Assembly: GCA_027012915.1 (NCBI GenBank)
Contig: JALUYN010000294.1
Coordinates: 1-13,559, forward strand
Origin: Cellvibrionaceae bacterium
GTDB lineage: Bacteria > Pseudomonadota > Gammaproteobacteria > Pseudomonadales > Cellvibrionaceae
Length of the DNA stretch: 13,559 nt
Reading direction: 5' to 3'
In this document: one piece after another, positions 1 to 10,066 of the stretch
How the letters are laid out: every line of letters starts with the position of its first letter
Numbering within the stretch: the stretch's first letter is position 1
Notes under the pieces: generated by a model
Told to the model about the DNA's origin: nothing
Database searches by the model: none
Seen by the model: the letters and a program-made list of their open reading frames with translations, nothing else
Position numbers and translations under genes: made by a program

Positions 1-469
<469 letters not shown>

Positions 470-2818
470 TTGAAAACCAATAACTCTGCCAATAATCCAG
501 CTGGGGAACCTCTGGCGACGCCACTGTCCATACGGATCCTAACCGAAGGCGCTCTAATTGGGTTGGTCGCGATCTGTTTGTACCTGATGCTGGCCTTGAT
601 TACCTACAGCGCAGGGGATCCCGGCTGGTCGAGAACCGGATCCGGGGGAGCTATTCAAAATGCGGCAGGACCTGCCGGTGCTTGGTTGTCAGATGTGTTC
701 TATTCCCTGTTTGGCTATATGGCTTATCTGTTCCCGCTGATGATTGCCTATCGTGCCTGGGTAGTACTGAAACACCGTCGCTCTGCGAAGCCCTTTGATG
801 GGGTTTTATTGGCCCTGCGTTTTGTGGGCTTTGTGTTGGTGATGTTGTCGGCCACTGGTTTGACGACTTTGAATATGGGGCTGGAAAGCGCCTCGTTACC
901 GTTTTCAAATGGTGGCCTTTTGGGATCCAGTGTCGCTTCGGCTGTAGTCGCCGCTCTGGGATTCAAGGGCAGTGTTTTGGTGTTGATAGCCATTTTCCTG
1001 TTTGGCTTAACGGTGTTTACTGATCTGTCCTGGTTTGCGTTGATGGACTGGCTCGGGGGTACAGCGCTCAAGATGGTGGCGCAACTTAGAGAGCGAAACC
1101 GTAAGCGTCAGTTACAGAGAGCAGAGGTTAAACAGCAACAAGAGGTTCAGAAGAGTCGACAGGTGGCATTTAAAGAGAATGTCAAAAAGGTCGAAGCCAA
1201 AGTGCCTCCCAAGATTAAACAACCTCAGAAAAAAGCTAAAACCGGGGCTCGCATTGAAAAAGAGAAGCAGACCTCTCTATTCGATATGGATCAAGGTTCG
1301 GTCGGTGAATTGCCTGCCATTAGTCTTCTGGATCCAGCGGATAAAAGTGCGGAAAAGGGCTACTCCAAGGAATCGCTGGAGGCAATGTCCCGCTTGTTGG
1401 AGCTGAAATTGAAGGACTTTGGCATTGAGGCTGAAGTGGTATCGGTACTCCCGGGGCCCGTGGTGACCCGTTTTGAAATTCAGCCTGCGGCAGGTGTAAA
1501 GGTCAGTCGGATTACCAACCTGGCGAAGGATCTGGCAAGGTCTTTAGCGGTAATCAGTGTGCGTGTGGTCGAAGTAATCCCCGGAAAATCGGTGGTTGGT
1601 ATCGAAATACCTAACGAGCATCGCGAGATTGTTCGTCTCAGCGAAGTGCTGGCAACGGAGACCTACGAAAAGTCCAAGTCTTCGCTGACCATGGCATTGG
1701 GGCACGATATTGCGGGCGAGCCGGTTACAGCGGATCTGGCGAAGATGCCGCATTTGCTGGTTGCCGGTACCACAGGCTCCGGTAAGTCTGTAGGCGTTAA
1801 TGTGATGCTGCTGAGTCTACTGTACAAATCCAGCCCCAAAGAAGTCCGGCTTATCCTGGTAGATCCGAAAATGCTCGAGCTATCGATCTATGAAGGTATT
1901 CCGCATTTGCTGACTCCGGTTATTACCGACATGAAGGATGCGGCAAACGGGTTGCGCTGGTGTGTGGGTGAAATGGAGCGTCGCTATAAGCTGATGGCAG
2001 CCATGGGGGTTCGCAATCTCGCGGGTTTCAACCGCAAGGTGGAGGAGGCCATTAAATCCGGTGAGCCTCTGAAAGACCCGCTTTGGAATCCCGACGAGCA
2101 TTTTATGGCGGGTGAAGAGCAGGCTCCCGCTCCCGATCTGGAAACCCTGCCGGCGATTGTTGTGGTGATCGATGAATTCGCCGATATGATGATGATTGTC
2201 GGTAAAAAAGTAGAGCAGCTCATCGCTCGCATCGCACAGAAAGCCCGGGCGGCTGGAATTCACTTGATTCTTGCGACCCAGAGGCCATCGGTGGATGTTA
2301 TCACCGGGTTAATCAAAGCCAATGTCCCTACACGTATGGCATTTCAGGTCTCTTCAAAGATTGATTCGCGGACCATTCTCGATCAGGGCGGTGCTGAACA
2401 ATTGCTTGGGCACGGCGATATGCTCTATCTCGCACCTGGTACCAGTGTGCCTCAGCGGGTTCACGGGGCCTTCGTGGATGATCACGAAGTCCATAAAGTT
2501 GTTAGCGATTGGAAGAAGCGAGGGGAACCTGATTATCTCGAAGGCGTCATAGACGATAGCACCAGTTCCATACCCGTGCCTGGCCTCAGTGAAGAAGGTG
2601 GCGAAGGCGATGATGAATCAGACCCATTGTACGATGAGGCAGTGGCGTTTGTGACGGAGTCCCGTAAGGCGTCAATTTCAGCTGTACAGCGTAAATTACG
2701 GGTCGGCTATAATCGCGCAGCACGTCTTATTGAGACCATGGAAGCGGCCGGTGTAGTTAGTGAGATGGGCACCAATGGAGGTCGCGAGGTTTTAGCACCC
2801 GCACCGCCCAAGCATTAA
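470..2818 (+). CDS. ftsK: DNA translocase FtsK
   Basis: FtsK is a septum-anchored hexameric ATPase that pumps chromosomal DNA through the closing division site and helps XerCD resolve chromosome dimers at dif. The 782-residue product has four predicted membrane segments (about 26-47, 73-100, 111-134, 152-184) and a charged, Q/K-rich linker (about 205-285). The motor carries Walker A GTTGSGKS (433-440), Walker [10 protein letters not shown] (564-572, D568/E569) and the family blocks [12 protein letters not shown] and GHGDMLY. A C-terminal winged-helix gamma domain (about 718-777, starting [10 protein letters not shown]) reads polar KOPS sequences. The linker is short compared with E. coli FtsK (1329 aa), and the protein is close in length to Pseudomonas FtsK. 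The start is TTG at 470: an in-frame stop lies at 443-445, there is no alternative ATG before the first membrane segment, and GGGG at 461-464 can serve as ribosome-binding site. It heads the gene block that continues with lolA 17 bp downstream. Confidence 0.97.
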   Translation: MKTNNSANNPAGEPLATPLSIRILTEGALIGLVAICLYLMLALITYSAGDPGWSRTGSGGAIQNAAGPAGAWLSDVFYSLFGYMAYLFPLMIAYRAWVVLKHRRSAKPFDGVLLALRFVGFVLVMLSATGLTTLNMGLESASLPFSNGGLLGSSVASAVVAALGFKGSVLVLIAIFLFGLTVFTDLSWFALMDWLGGTALKMVAQLRERNRKRQLQRAEVKQQQEVQKSRQVAFKENVKKVEAKVPPKIKQPQKKAKTGARIEKEKQTSLFDMDQGSVGELPAISLLDPADKSAEKGYSKESLEAMSRLLELKLKDFGIEAEVVSVLPGPVVTRFEIQPAAGVKVSRITNLAKDLARSLAVISVRVVEVIPGKSVVGIEIPNEHREIVRLSEVLATETYEKSKSSLTMALGHDIAGEPVTADLAKMPHLLVAGTTGSGKSVGVNVMLLSLLYKSSPKEVRLILVDPKMLELSIYEGIPHLLTPVITDMKDAANGLRWCVGEMERRYKLMAAMGVRNLAGFNRKVEEAIKSGEPLKDPLWNPDEHFMAGEEQAPAPDLETLPAIVVVIDEFADMMMIVGKKVEQLIARIAQKARAAGIHLILATQRPSVDVITGLIKANVPTRMAFQVSSKIDSRTILDQGGAEQLLGHGDMLYLAPGTSVPQRVHGAFVDDHEVHKVVSDWKKRGEPDYLEGVIDDSTSSIPVPGLSEEGGEGDDESDPLYDEAVAFVTESRKASISAVQRKLRVGYNRAARLIETMEAAGVVSEMGTNGGREVLAPAPPKH

Positions 2819-2835
2819 ATACAGGACAGCCTTAA

Positions 2836-3447
2836 ATGTTGCGAGCGTTGATCTTTTTTGTGGCAGTATTTCTGCCGGTTCTCGGTTTTGCCACAGAGTC
2901 AGAAGCCTATAAAACACTCGCGGATCGGCTACAGCACCTACAGAGCTTCTCCGGTAATTTTTCCCAACGACAGTACGATGACGCAGATCAGTTGTTACAG
3001 CGTCAGTCTGGCAGTTTTACCATTTTGGCTCCCGGTAAGATTCGTTGGGAAACGACAGATCCCATGGCGCAGCTGTTGATCAGTGACGGTCAGAATTACT
3101 GGCTCTATGACCCGGACCTAGAACAGGTGACGGTCAGTCAGGTGACAAAAAATGCTCAGCAGACCCCCGCTGTACTTTTTTCCGGAGATGCAGAGTCTCT
3201 GAAGCGGCGCTACAGCGTGGAGCAAACGGCAGTTGATCAGTTCTCCCTTCATTCGTTAGTCGAGAGTGAGATCTTTAATCAAATCGATCTGAGGTTCGCA
3301 GAGATCGGAATTGCTTCAATGGTGATGTGGGATCGATTAGGTCAGCGAACAGAATTTTCCTTCGAAGATGTGCTTGCCAACGAGAAAATAGATGAGGCGA
3401 TTTTTTCGTTTGTGCCGCCTGAGCATGTGGATATTATCTATCAATGA
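2836..3447 (+). CDS. lolA: Outer-membrane lipoprotein carrier protein LolA
   Basis: LolA is the periplasmic chaperone that takes lipoproteins from the LolCDE transporter in the inner membrane and passes them to LolB at the outer membrane. The 203-residue product has the same length as E. coli LolA. It begins with a classical signal peptide (MLRALIFFVAVFLPVLGFA, cleavage expected after A19). The mature part shows the family pattern: FSGNFSQR near the N terminus, SGSFTILAPGKIRWE, and then the QLLISDGQNYWLYDPDLEQV strand block. An AGGA (2823-2826) lies 9 bases before the ATG. The gene follows ftsK by 17 bp, and its last codons overlap the start of rarA (ATGA at 3444-3447), implying co-transcription and translational coupling with its neighbour. 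Confidence 0.95.
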   Translation: MLRALIFFVAVFLPVLGFATESEAYKTLADRLQHLQSFSGNFSQRQYDDADQLLQRQSGSFTILAPGKIRWETTDPMAQLLISDGQNYWLYDPDLEQVTVSQVTKNAQQTPAVLFSGDAESLKRRYSVEQTAVDQFSLHSLVESEIFNQIDLRFAEIGIASMVMWDRLGQRTEFSFEDVLANEKIDEAIFSFVPPEHVDIIYQ

Positions 3448-4787
3448 GTGATCTCTTTGATCAAGCGCCGACCCTGCAGCCGCTTGCGGCGAGGATGCGT
3501 CCGCGTCACCCTGATGAATACATTGGCCAGGAACATTTGTTTGCCCCGGGTAAGCCGCTACGCGAAGCGGTTTTGAGTCATCAGTTACACTCAATGGTCC
3601 TTTGGGGCCCGCCCGGGGTCGGCAAAACCTCTATGGCACGGATGATTGCCGAGGTTTCAGATGCGCACTTTGAAACCGTCTCGGCGGTTTTGTCTGGCGT
3701 CAAAGATATACGCGCCGCGGTGGCCCGAGCCCAACAGATTAGGCTGCAGTCCGGTCGCAATACCATATTGTTTGTCGATGAGGTGCATCGATTTAACAAA
3801 TCTCAACAGGATGCGTTTCTGCCTTACGTTGAGGACGGTACCGTGGTGTTTATTGGTGCTACGACAGAAAATCCCAGCTTTTCCCTGAATAACGCGCTGC
3901 TCTCGCGAACCCGCGTTTATGTGTTGCGTAGTCTGTCGGTAGAGAATCTGAAAGGGATGTTGCAACAGGCTCTGGCCGATAGCGAGAGAGGGCTTGGAGG
4001 AAGGCCTCCACAAATTGCCGAGGCTGAGCTTGCGACGATAGCCCAAGCCGCCGATGGCGATGGTCGCAAGGCACTCAATATCCTGGAAGTTGCCAACGAT
4101 TTAGCTGATACAGAGGATGGTATGTCCTTTATCAGTCCGGAAATTCTAGGTGAGGTGCTCGCAAACGAAGTTCGGCGCTTCGATAAAGACGGGGATCTGT
4201 TCTATGAGCAGATCTCCGCGCTGCACAAGTCTGTGCGAGGCTCCAGCGCCGATGCTTCTCTATATTGGTTTGCCCGTATGGTAGATGGCGGTTGTGATCC
4301 TTTATATGTCGCGCGAAGGGTTGTGCGCATGGCAAGCGAAGATATCGGTAACGCCGATCCTCGCGCATTGCAGCTGGCGCTCAATGCCTGGGAGGTACAG
4401 GAGCGCCTGGGAAGTCCCGAGGGAGAGTTGGCTATTGCCCAGGCTATAGCGTATCTGGCTGCAGCGCCAAAGAGTAATGCGGTATATAAGGCTTTTAACC
4501 AAGTGATGTCGGATGTAAAATCCCAGCCCAGCTACGAGGTCCCGCTGCACTTGCGCAATGCCCCGACTCAGTTGATGAAATCCATGGACTATGGCTCGGA
4601 GTATCGCTATGCGCACGATGAACCAGAGGGTTTCGCCGCCGGAGAAAACTACTTTCCCGAAGCATTGCAAAGTGCTCACTATTACGAGCCTGTGAATCGA
4701 GGTTTGGAACTCAAAATCGGCGAGAAACTGGAGCACTTGCGGCAGCTGGATATAGCTAGTGATTGGCATCGTTACGACGATTCCTGA
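3444..4787 (+). CDS. rarA: Replication-associated recombination ATPase RarA (MgsA)
   Basis: RarA is a clamp-loader-like AAA+ ATPase that works at stalled replication forks with SSB; its eukaryotic relative is WRNIP1/Mgs1. The 447-residue product shows Walker A GPPGVGKT (55-62), Walker B ILFVDEVH (108-115), the sensor-1 block GATTENPS (138-145) and an arginine-finger region SRTRV (154-158). The C-terminal half is the tetramerisation/clamp-loader-like region, with the typical block around KSVRGSSADASLYWFARM. The length equals that of the E. coli protein (447 aa). The ATG overlaps the lolA stop by 4 bp and has little ribosome-binding sequence of its own, so translation is probably coupled to lolA. 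The ftsK-lolA-rarA order is the same as in E. coli and Pseudomonas. Confidence 0.96.
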   Translation: MSDLFDQAPTLQPLAARMRPRHPDEYIGQEHLFAPGKPLREAVLSHQLHSMVLWGPPGVGKTSMARMIAEVSDAHFETVSAVLSGVKDIRAAVARAQQIRLQSGRNTILFVDEVHRFNKSQQDAFLPYVEDGTVVFIGATTENPSFSLNNALLSRTRVYVLRSLSVENLKGMLQQALADSERGLGGRPPQIAEAELATIAQAADGDGRKALNILEVANDLADTEDGMSFISPEILGEVLANEVRRFDKDGDLFYEQISALHKSVRGSSADASLYWFARMVDGGCDPLYVARRVVRMASEDIGNADPRALQLALNAWEVQERLGSPEGELAIAQAIAYLAAAPKSNAVYKAFNQVMSDVKSQPSYEVPLHLRNAPTQLMKSMDYGSEYRYAHDEPEGFAAGENYFPEALQSAHYYEPVNRGLELKIGEKLEHLRQLDIASDWHRYDDS

Positions 4788-4825
4788 CGTATTTTTCGAA
4801 CAATGGTCATTAATAGGGCTCTTTC

Positions 4826-5200
4826 ATGCATTGGTTAGCGGTAGCTTTAGGCGGCGCTCTTGGCGCGATGGCTCGCTATGCGATAGTGCTTTATACGCTT
4901 CCGGTTATCACGCACCGCTTTCCGGTGGCTACACTGACTGCCAATATTGTCGGCTCACTTTTGATTGGCGCTGTATACGTACTGGTGGTTGAGAAAGCCG
5001 TCCTCGGAGAACAGGCGAGACTGTTTCTAATGACTGGTTTTCTTGGCGCTCTTACCACTTTTTCTACTTTTGCGTTGGAGAGTCTGACTCTATTTCAAAA
5101 CGGCTATTCCGGGATGGCTGTCATCTATCTGTTTACCAGTGTCACCTGTTGTCTTTTGGCCGTGTGGCTTGGCTATACACTCACTTTTCGACTGATTTAA
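4826..5200 (+). CDS. crcB: Fluoride ion channel CrcB (Fluc)
   Basis: CrcB/Fluc proteins form dual-topology dimers in the inner membrane that export fluoride. This 124-residue, strongly hydrophobic product has four predicted membrane helices (about 4-24, 35-55, 65-90, 97-120). It carries the family signatures GGALGAMARY (9-18), the conserved Asn in ANIVGSLLIG (N40) and the TTFSTF motif (77-82), whose phenylalanines line the ion path and whose backbone helps bind the central sodium. The ATG at 4826 is preceded by a weak AGGG (4814-4817). The gene lies 38 bp after rarA and 12 bp before serS, a placement also seen in Pseudomonas. No fluoride riboswitch is recognisable in the short gap before it, so expression probably follows the surrounding block. 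Confidence 0.94.
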   Translation: MHWLAVALGGALGAMARYAIVLYTLPVITHRFPVATLTANIVGSLLIGAVYVLVVEKAVLGEQARLFLMTGFLGALTTFSTFALESLTLFQNGYSGMAVIYLFTSVTCCLLAVWLGYTLTFRLI

Positions 5201-6490
<1,290 letters not shown>

Positions 6491-6503
6491 ACGGGTCGAT
6501 TTC

Positions 6504-7907
6504 ATGAAGTATTTCCCCGTCGGTCTGAATCTCCAGGAGCAATCCTGTTTGGTGGTAGGGGCGGGGAGTATCGCCTGGCGCAAGACCCAGGCATTAATGT
6601 CTGCAGGGGCAAAGATCACTGTGATCGCTCCGCGGGCCATCACTGAATTTGAATCAGTGCTCAAAGGCGGTGACATTACGTGGCTGCAAAAGCAATTTGA
6701 AGCTGATGGTCCGGAAGCAAAGCAGGATTTTCTCGAGGATTTTGCACTGGTCGTCGCCGCGACTGATAGCGCTCAAGCCAATCGTGTTGTGTCGGATTTG
6801 TGCAAAGGCTGTAGGGTACCGGTTAATGTTGCAAGTGATGTACAGCAGGGCACAGCGCTTCTGCCAGCTGTAATCAACCGGGACGGGGTTACCATTGCCA
6901 TACACAGTGACGGTCAATCACCGACCATCACCCGTTATCTGAAAAGGCAATTAGAGGCTTTTGTGCCGAGTAAGATCGGTATTTTGAGTCGGTGGGCGGA
7001 GCAGAAAAGAGCCGAAGTAAGAAACGCTGTCCGTGGAAAGGTCCGGCGGCAAGGTTTTTGGCAGCACATTCTTAGTGGCCCGGTTCGTGATCAAGTGCTC
7101 GCGGGGCGAATCGAGGAGGCCGAGCAGAGCTTTTCTTCTCAACTCGATCTGGCGGCCCAGGATAAGTTGCCGGGACAAGTGTTTTTGGTAGGTGCAGGTC
7201 CTGGTGATCCGGAGTTACTTACCATCAAAGCATTGAAGCTAATCCAGCAAGCCGATGTCGTGCTCTATGATCGCCTGGTTTCCGGTGCGGTAATGGCTTT
7301 GGTGCCCCCCGGAGTGGAGCGTATTTACGTAGGTAAACGCCGCTCTGACCACGCTGTGCCGCAGCCTGAAATTAATCAGCAGCTCGTAGACTTGGCGCGT
7401 CAAGGTTTGAGAGTTCTCAGACTCAAAGGCGGAGATCCTTTCATCTTCGGGCGCGGTGGTGAAGAGCTTGAGCTGTTGGCAGAATCCAACGTGCCATTCC
7501 AAGTGGTACCCGGTATCACGGCTGCCTCAGGCTGCTCATCCTATGCTGGTATACCGCTGACCCACCGCGATCATGCCCAATCTGTTCGTTTTGTCGCCGG
7601 GCATCTGAAAGACAAGTATCAGCATCAAGATTGGAAAGCTCTTGCGGCCTCAGGCCAGACTCTGGTCTTCTATATGGGACTGTCCGAGCTTCCCAATATC
7701 TGCTCACAGCTATTGGCTCATGGCGCAGACCGGGAATTGCCCGCAGCGATCGTTGAAAAGGGCACGCTCGACGAGCAGCGGGTTGCAGTAGGCAACCTCG
7801 ATTCCCTGCCGAGGCTTGCTGTAGAACAGCAATTTCGGGCTCCGACCCTGGTTATTGTTGGCAGCGTTGTTTCCCTTCAAGGCAAGCTCGACTGGCTCAA
7901 CCGCTAG
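6504..7907 (+). CDS. cysG: Siroheme synthase CysG (precorrin-2 dehydrogenase/ferrochelatase plus uroporphyrinogen-III methyltransferase)
   Basis: CysG makes siroheme, the cofactor of sulfite and nitrite reductases, from uroporphyrinogen III. I place the start at ATG 6504 (MKYFPVGLNL), giving 467 residues against 457 in E. coli; the same frame stays open upstream to 6393, but that lies inside serS. The N-terminal half has the NAD-binding GAGSIAWRK (19-27) and the dehydrogenase/chelatase core. The C-terminal half is a standard SUMT domain from about residue 224: VGAGPGDPELLT (229-240), YDRLV with D256, GKR with K278, RLKGGDPFIFGRGGEE (306-321), VPGITAASGC and FYMGL with M391. These match the E. 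coli catalytic residues D248, K270 and M382. The N-terminal half is less typical: where E. coli has NVVD with catalytic D104, this protein reads NVASD, putting Ser111 at the aligned position and Asp112 one step later. The E. coli phosphoserine S128 matches S135. The gene ends the ftsK block. Confidence 0.95.
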   Translation: MKYFPVGLNLQEQSCLVVGAGSIAWRKTQALMSAGAKITVIAPRAITEFESVLKGGDITWLQKQFEADGPEAKQDFLEDFALVVAATDSAQANRVVSDLCKGCRVPVNVASDVQQGTALLPAVINRDGVTIAIHSDGQSPTITRYLKRQLEAFVPSKIGILSRWAEQKRAEVRNAVRGKVRRQGFWQHILSGPVRDQVLAGRIEEAEQSFSSQLDLAAQDKLPGQVFLVGAGPGDPELLTIKALKLIQQADVVLYDRLVSGAVMALVPPGVERIYVGKRRSDHAVPQPEINQQLVDLARQGLRVLRLKGGDPFIFGRGGEELELLAESNVPFQVVPGITAASGCSSYAGIPLTHRDHAQSVRFVAGHLKDKYQHQDWKALAASGQTLVFYMGLSELPNICSQLLAHGADRELPAAIVEKGTLDEQRVAVGNLDSLPRLAVEQQFRAPTLVIVGSVVSLQGKLDWLNR

Positions 7908-7917
7908 AATAAAGCCT

Positions 7918-7944
7918 TAAAGCTTGGTCTTGCCGTGCCGATAC
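7918..7944 (+). promoter_or_regulatory. Sigma-28 (FliA) promoter for the chemoreceptor gene
   Basis: TAAA (7918-7921) is followed after exactly 15 bases by GCCGATAC (7937-7944). The enterobacterial sigma-28 consensus is TAAA-N15-GCCGATAA, so 11 of 12 positions match with perfect spacing. It begins 11 bases after the cysG stop codon and reads into the chemoreceptor gene; the start of transcription would be near 7951, leaving a leader of about 130 bases. Chemoreceptor genes are classic members of the sigma-28 flagellar regulon, so sequence and context agree. Confidence 0.8.
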
Positions 7945-7963
7945 TTAGAGATAGTGATCTAAG
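7944..7963 (+). repeat. Inverted repeat at the chemoreceptor transcription start
   Basis: CTTAGA (7944-7949) and TCTAAG (7958-7963) form a perfect 6-bp inverted repeat with an 8-base spacer. It overlaps the last base of the predicted sigma-28 -10 element and the expected start of transcription. It could be a protein-binding site or a 5' hairpin, or chance. The rest of the leader up to 8079 holds only short palindromes (GACATGTC 7992-7999, GTGTACAC 8045-8052) and no recognisable riboswitch or terminator. Confidence 0.4.
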
Positions 7964-8079
7964 GACAATTTTCTCTATCGTGCCCGGAAGGGACATGTCA
8001 ACCAGTTTGAGTAGCGACAAGGACGATTTTGACTATTCTTAAGGGTGTACACACGTTTTTTGTTGTTTTGGAGACATAA

Positions 8080-9699
8080 ATGAGCTGGTTAAATAGCCTC
8101 AGTATGAAAGTTAAGATAAGTCTAATCCCCGCCGTCGCTACTCTGGGATTTCTTGTCTTCTTGCTCGTTGTCATCAATTCCGGTAACCGCAATATCGATC
8201 GTTTGAACGCCATAAAAAACGTCGATTTTCCAGTACTTGAGCTTGCCCAGAGTAATATTGTCATGCTCGAGCGAATGAATGAGCTGATGACCAATGCTGC
8301 TAGTACCGGCGAGCAGGATATGCTCGATAACGCCAAGCAGATGGCTAAAATGGTTGAAACCAATCTGGAGCAGCAGAAGGAATTATTGCCTAATAAGGCT
8401 TCGGACATCTCCAATATTCAGAGCACTTTGAACGAGTTTGCGACTATCTCATTCAAACTGACTCAGGATATGATCGATGGGACCATGGACTTCAGCAAGA
8501 TTGCCCAGGTGGCAGAGAATAAAAAACGCCTGCTTGATCAGTTAACCGAGTCCCTTAAGGCGTTTAACGTTAGCAGTCACGAAGTGTTTTCTGAAACCGT
8601 CGTGGGAGCGATTGAAACAGAGAAAAACAACCTGAAACTGGGCATTATCATAGGTGTAGTCACTGTGGCCCTTACGGTTGCTATATCCTTTAGTATTATC
8701 ATGGTTATTACCGGTGGCTTAGATAAAATTGTTTCGTCTCTGAAAGATATTGCCCAGGGTGAGGGTGATTTGACCCGACGCATCGATCACAAAGGCAAGG
8801 ATGAACTGGCCACACTGGTAACTTGGTTCAACGTATTTGTCGAAAAACTTCAGGGTACAATTGGCGATGTAGTGAATGTAATTACTCCTCTGAGTAATGC
8901 GTCGAATGAGCTCAGCTCCCTTTCTACCGAGACCGCCGTTATCTCCAGCGAGCAGCGGGAATCTTCAGAATTCATTTCGTCCGCGATGGAAGATATGTTG
9001 GTTAGTGTTTCTGATGAGAGTGACAAAGCTAACAGTGCTGCAAGAACCTCTACGGATGCCAATGAAGATGCTAAAGAAGGCCTGGTTGTGGTCAATAGCA
9101 CGGTCAGCTCTATCAACGCGCTGGCTTCCGAGGTGGAAAGGGCAGCGGAAGTTATTATCAAGCTCGAGTCTGACACAGAAAGCGTTGCGGGTATTCTCGA
9201 TGTCATCAAGGGAATCGCGGAGCAAACTAATCTTTTGGCTCTGAACGCTGCGATCGAAGCGGCGCGAGCGGGCGAGCAGGGGCGCGGGTTTGCGGTGGTA
9301 GCAGATGAAGTGCGCACGTTGGCATCGCGCACTCAGGAATCGACTCTTGAAATCCAAAATGTGATTGAACAGTTGCAAACGGCGGCACGTTCTGCGGTAA
9401 CCGTCATGGAGCAGGGCAAGCAACAGGCTCAGAATAGCGTTGAGCAGGCTGGAGAAACTGGTGCTTCACTGGAGAGCATTACTACCAAGGTGGCATCAAT
9501 TACAGAGAACAGTCTGGAGATCGCTGAGAGTGTGGAGCACCAGAAAGCCTTTGCCGTTTCTATTAAAGAAAAAGCTGAAACCATGCGTGACGCCTCTCAG
9601 TTGGCTGATCAGAACACCTCCAAGGTGTCTGATCTGAGTGGCTCACTTAAAGGCTTTGCCGATCAACTAAGTACAGTGGCGACTCAGTTCAAAGTGTAA
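8080..9699 (+). CDS. Methyl-accepting chemotaxis protein (transmembrane chemoreceptor)
   Basis: This is an inner-membrane receptor that senses a ligand outside the membrane and controls CheA through CheW, steering flagellar rotation. The 539-residue product has TM1 at about 11-33, an external region of about 150 residues (34-186) and TM2 at about 187-211, followed by a HAMP domain (about 212-265) and a long helical signalling domain. The signalling hairpin tip is unmistakable: [20 protein letters not shown] (378-397), then [18 protein letters not shown] (398-415). The external region is nearly all charged helix with no PAS/Cache-like signature, so a four-helix-bundle sensor is likely; the ligand cannot be told. 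There is no C-terminal NWETF-like pentapeptide for tethering CheR or CheB (the end is QFKV). GGAG (8070-8073) lies 6 bases before the ATG. It is expressed most likely from the sigma-28 promoter upstream. Confidence 0.95.
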   Translation: MSWLNSLSMKVKISLIPAVATLGFLVFLLVVINSGNRNIDRLNAIKNVDFPVLELAQSNIVMLERMNELMTNAASTGEQDMLDNAKQMAKMVETNLEQQKELLPNKASDISNIQSTLNEFATISFKLTQDMIDGTMDFSKIAQVAENKKRLLDQLTESLKAFNVSSHEVFSETVVGAIETEKNNLKLGIIIGVVTVALTVAISFSIIMVITGGLDKIVSSLKDIAQGEGDLTRRIDHKGKDELATLVTWFNVFVEKLQGTIGDVVNVITPLSNASNELSSLSTETAVISSEQRESSEFISSAMEDMLVSVSDESDKANSAARTSTDANEDAKEGLVVVNSTVSSINALASEVERAAEVIIKLESDTESVAGILDVIKGIAEQTNLLALNAAIEAARAGEQGRGFAVVADEVRTLASRTQESTLEIQNVIEQLQTAARSAVTVMEQGKQQAQNSVEQAGETGASLESITTKVASITENSLEIAESVEHQKAFAVSIKEKAETMRDASQLADQNTSKVSDLSGSLKGFADQLSTVATQFKV

Positions 9700-9714
9700 G
9701 TTTGAAATAGCTAA

Positions 9715-9739
9715 TCCGACCATAGCTGCAGTGGTCGGA
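9715..9739 (+). repeat. Strong hairpin between the chemoreceptor and the small gene
   Basis: TCCGACCA (9715-9722) and TGGTCGGA (9732-9739) form a perfect 8-bp stem around the 9-base loop TAGCTGCAG, 15 bases after the chemoreceptor stop. No run of T follows (the next bases are CTTATAAATAG), so it is not a typical intrinsic terminator. It may be an mRNA-stabilising or processing hairpin in a two-gene transcript, or a weak terminator, or an operator. The next gene's ribosome-binding site begins 10 bases downstream. Confidence 0.6.
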
Positions 9740-9758
9740 CTTATAAATAGGGGGCTTT

Positions 9759-10013
9759 ATGATCGATATTCATTCGTTGACCAAGGCACCGGTCACCACC
9801 AAAGCAAAAAAATCCGGCGCCGCCAAGCGCGTGGGTAATCGTGATTCCTTCATATCAAAGAACTTACCTAATGTTGTTCAGCCCCCCAAAGATGATCGCC
9901 GCAAGGAAGATCGGCGTCACAATGAAGAAAAGGTGTTGGTTGATCTGCGCAGTGGGAGGGGGCGGCGCGCTTCTGATCGCGAAAGTAATTCCCATATCGA
10001 TATAAGTGTTTAA
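9759..10013 (+). CDS. Small basic protein of unknown function downstream of the chemoreceptor
   Basis: I do not recognise this 84-residue protein. It is highly charged (9 Lys, 11 Arg, 12 Asp/Glu) with no membrane segment, signal peptide or cysteine. The first half is rich in K, S, T and N and probably disordered. The second half carries arginine clusters DDRRKEDRRH (45-54) and LRSGRGRRASDR (63-74), and the C-terminal tail is acidic/hydrophobic (HIDISV). It is likely real: a strong AGGGGG (9749-9754) lies 4 bases before the ATG, the gap to the chemoreceptor is only 59 bases, and there is no competing gene. No convincing promoter of its own is seen, so it is probably read through from the chemoreceptor's sigma-28 promoter, past the intervening hairpin. 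A link to chemotaxis or motility is inference from position only. Confidence 0.7.
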   Translation: MIDIHSLTKAPVTTKAKKSGAAKRVGNRDSFISKNLPNVVQPPKDDRRKEDRRHNEEKVLVDLRSGRGRRASDRESNSHIDISV

Positions 10014-10022
10014 TCGATCTGT

Positions 10023-10040
10023 TTAGTTTCATAAGACTAA
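10023..10040 (+). repeat. Inverted repeat after the small gene
   Basis: TTAGT (10023-10027) and ACTAA (10036-10040) can extend with an A-T and a G-T pair to a 7-bp stem around a CATA loop. It lies 9 bases after the small gene's stop. It is AT-rich and lacks a downstream T-run, so calling it a terminator would be unsafe. Confidence 0.3.
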
Positions 10041-10066
10041 TCTATAGCCTCCATAGTGACATTCTT

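Noticed and set aside
4302..4769. Antisense open frame of 155 codons within rarA
   Set aside because: A shadow of the rarA coding sequence with no ribosome-binding site or domain; the same applies to the other reverse-strand frames inside lolA, gor and the chemoreceptor.
4788..4825. Fluoride riboswitch before crcB
   Set aside because: The 38-bp gap is too short and has none of the conserved pseudoknot pattern.
8045..8052. Palindrome GTGTACAC followed by a T-rich stretch, as a terminator
   Set aside because: The palindrome leaves no room for a loop, and the stem would be at most 4 bp, so it cannot act as an intrinsic terminator.
9731..9741. TGGTCGGAC resembling a FadR half-operator
   Set aside because: Only one half of the FadR palindrome is present, and the sequence is fully explained as one arm of the 9715-9739 hairpin; no fatty acid gene is next to it.
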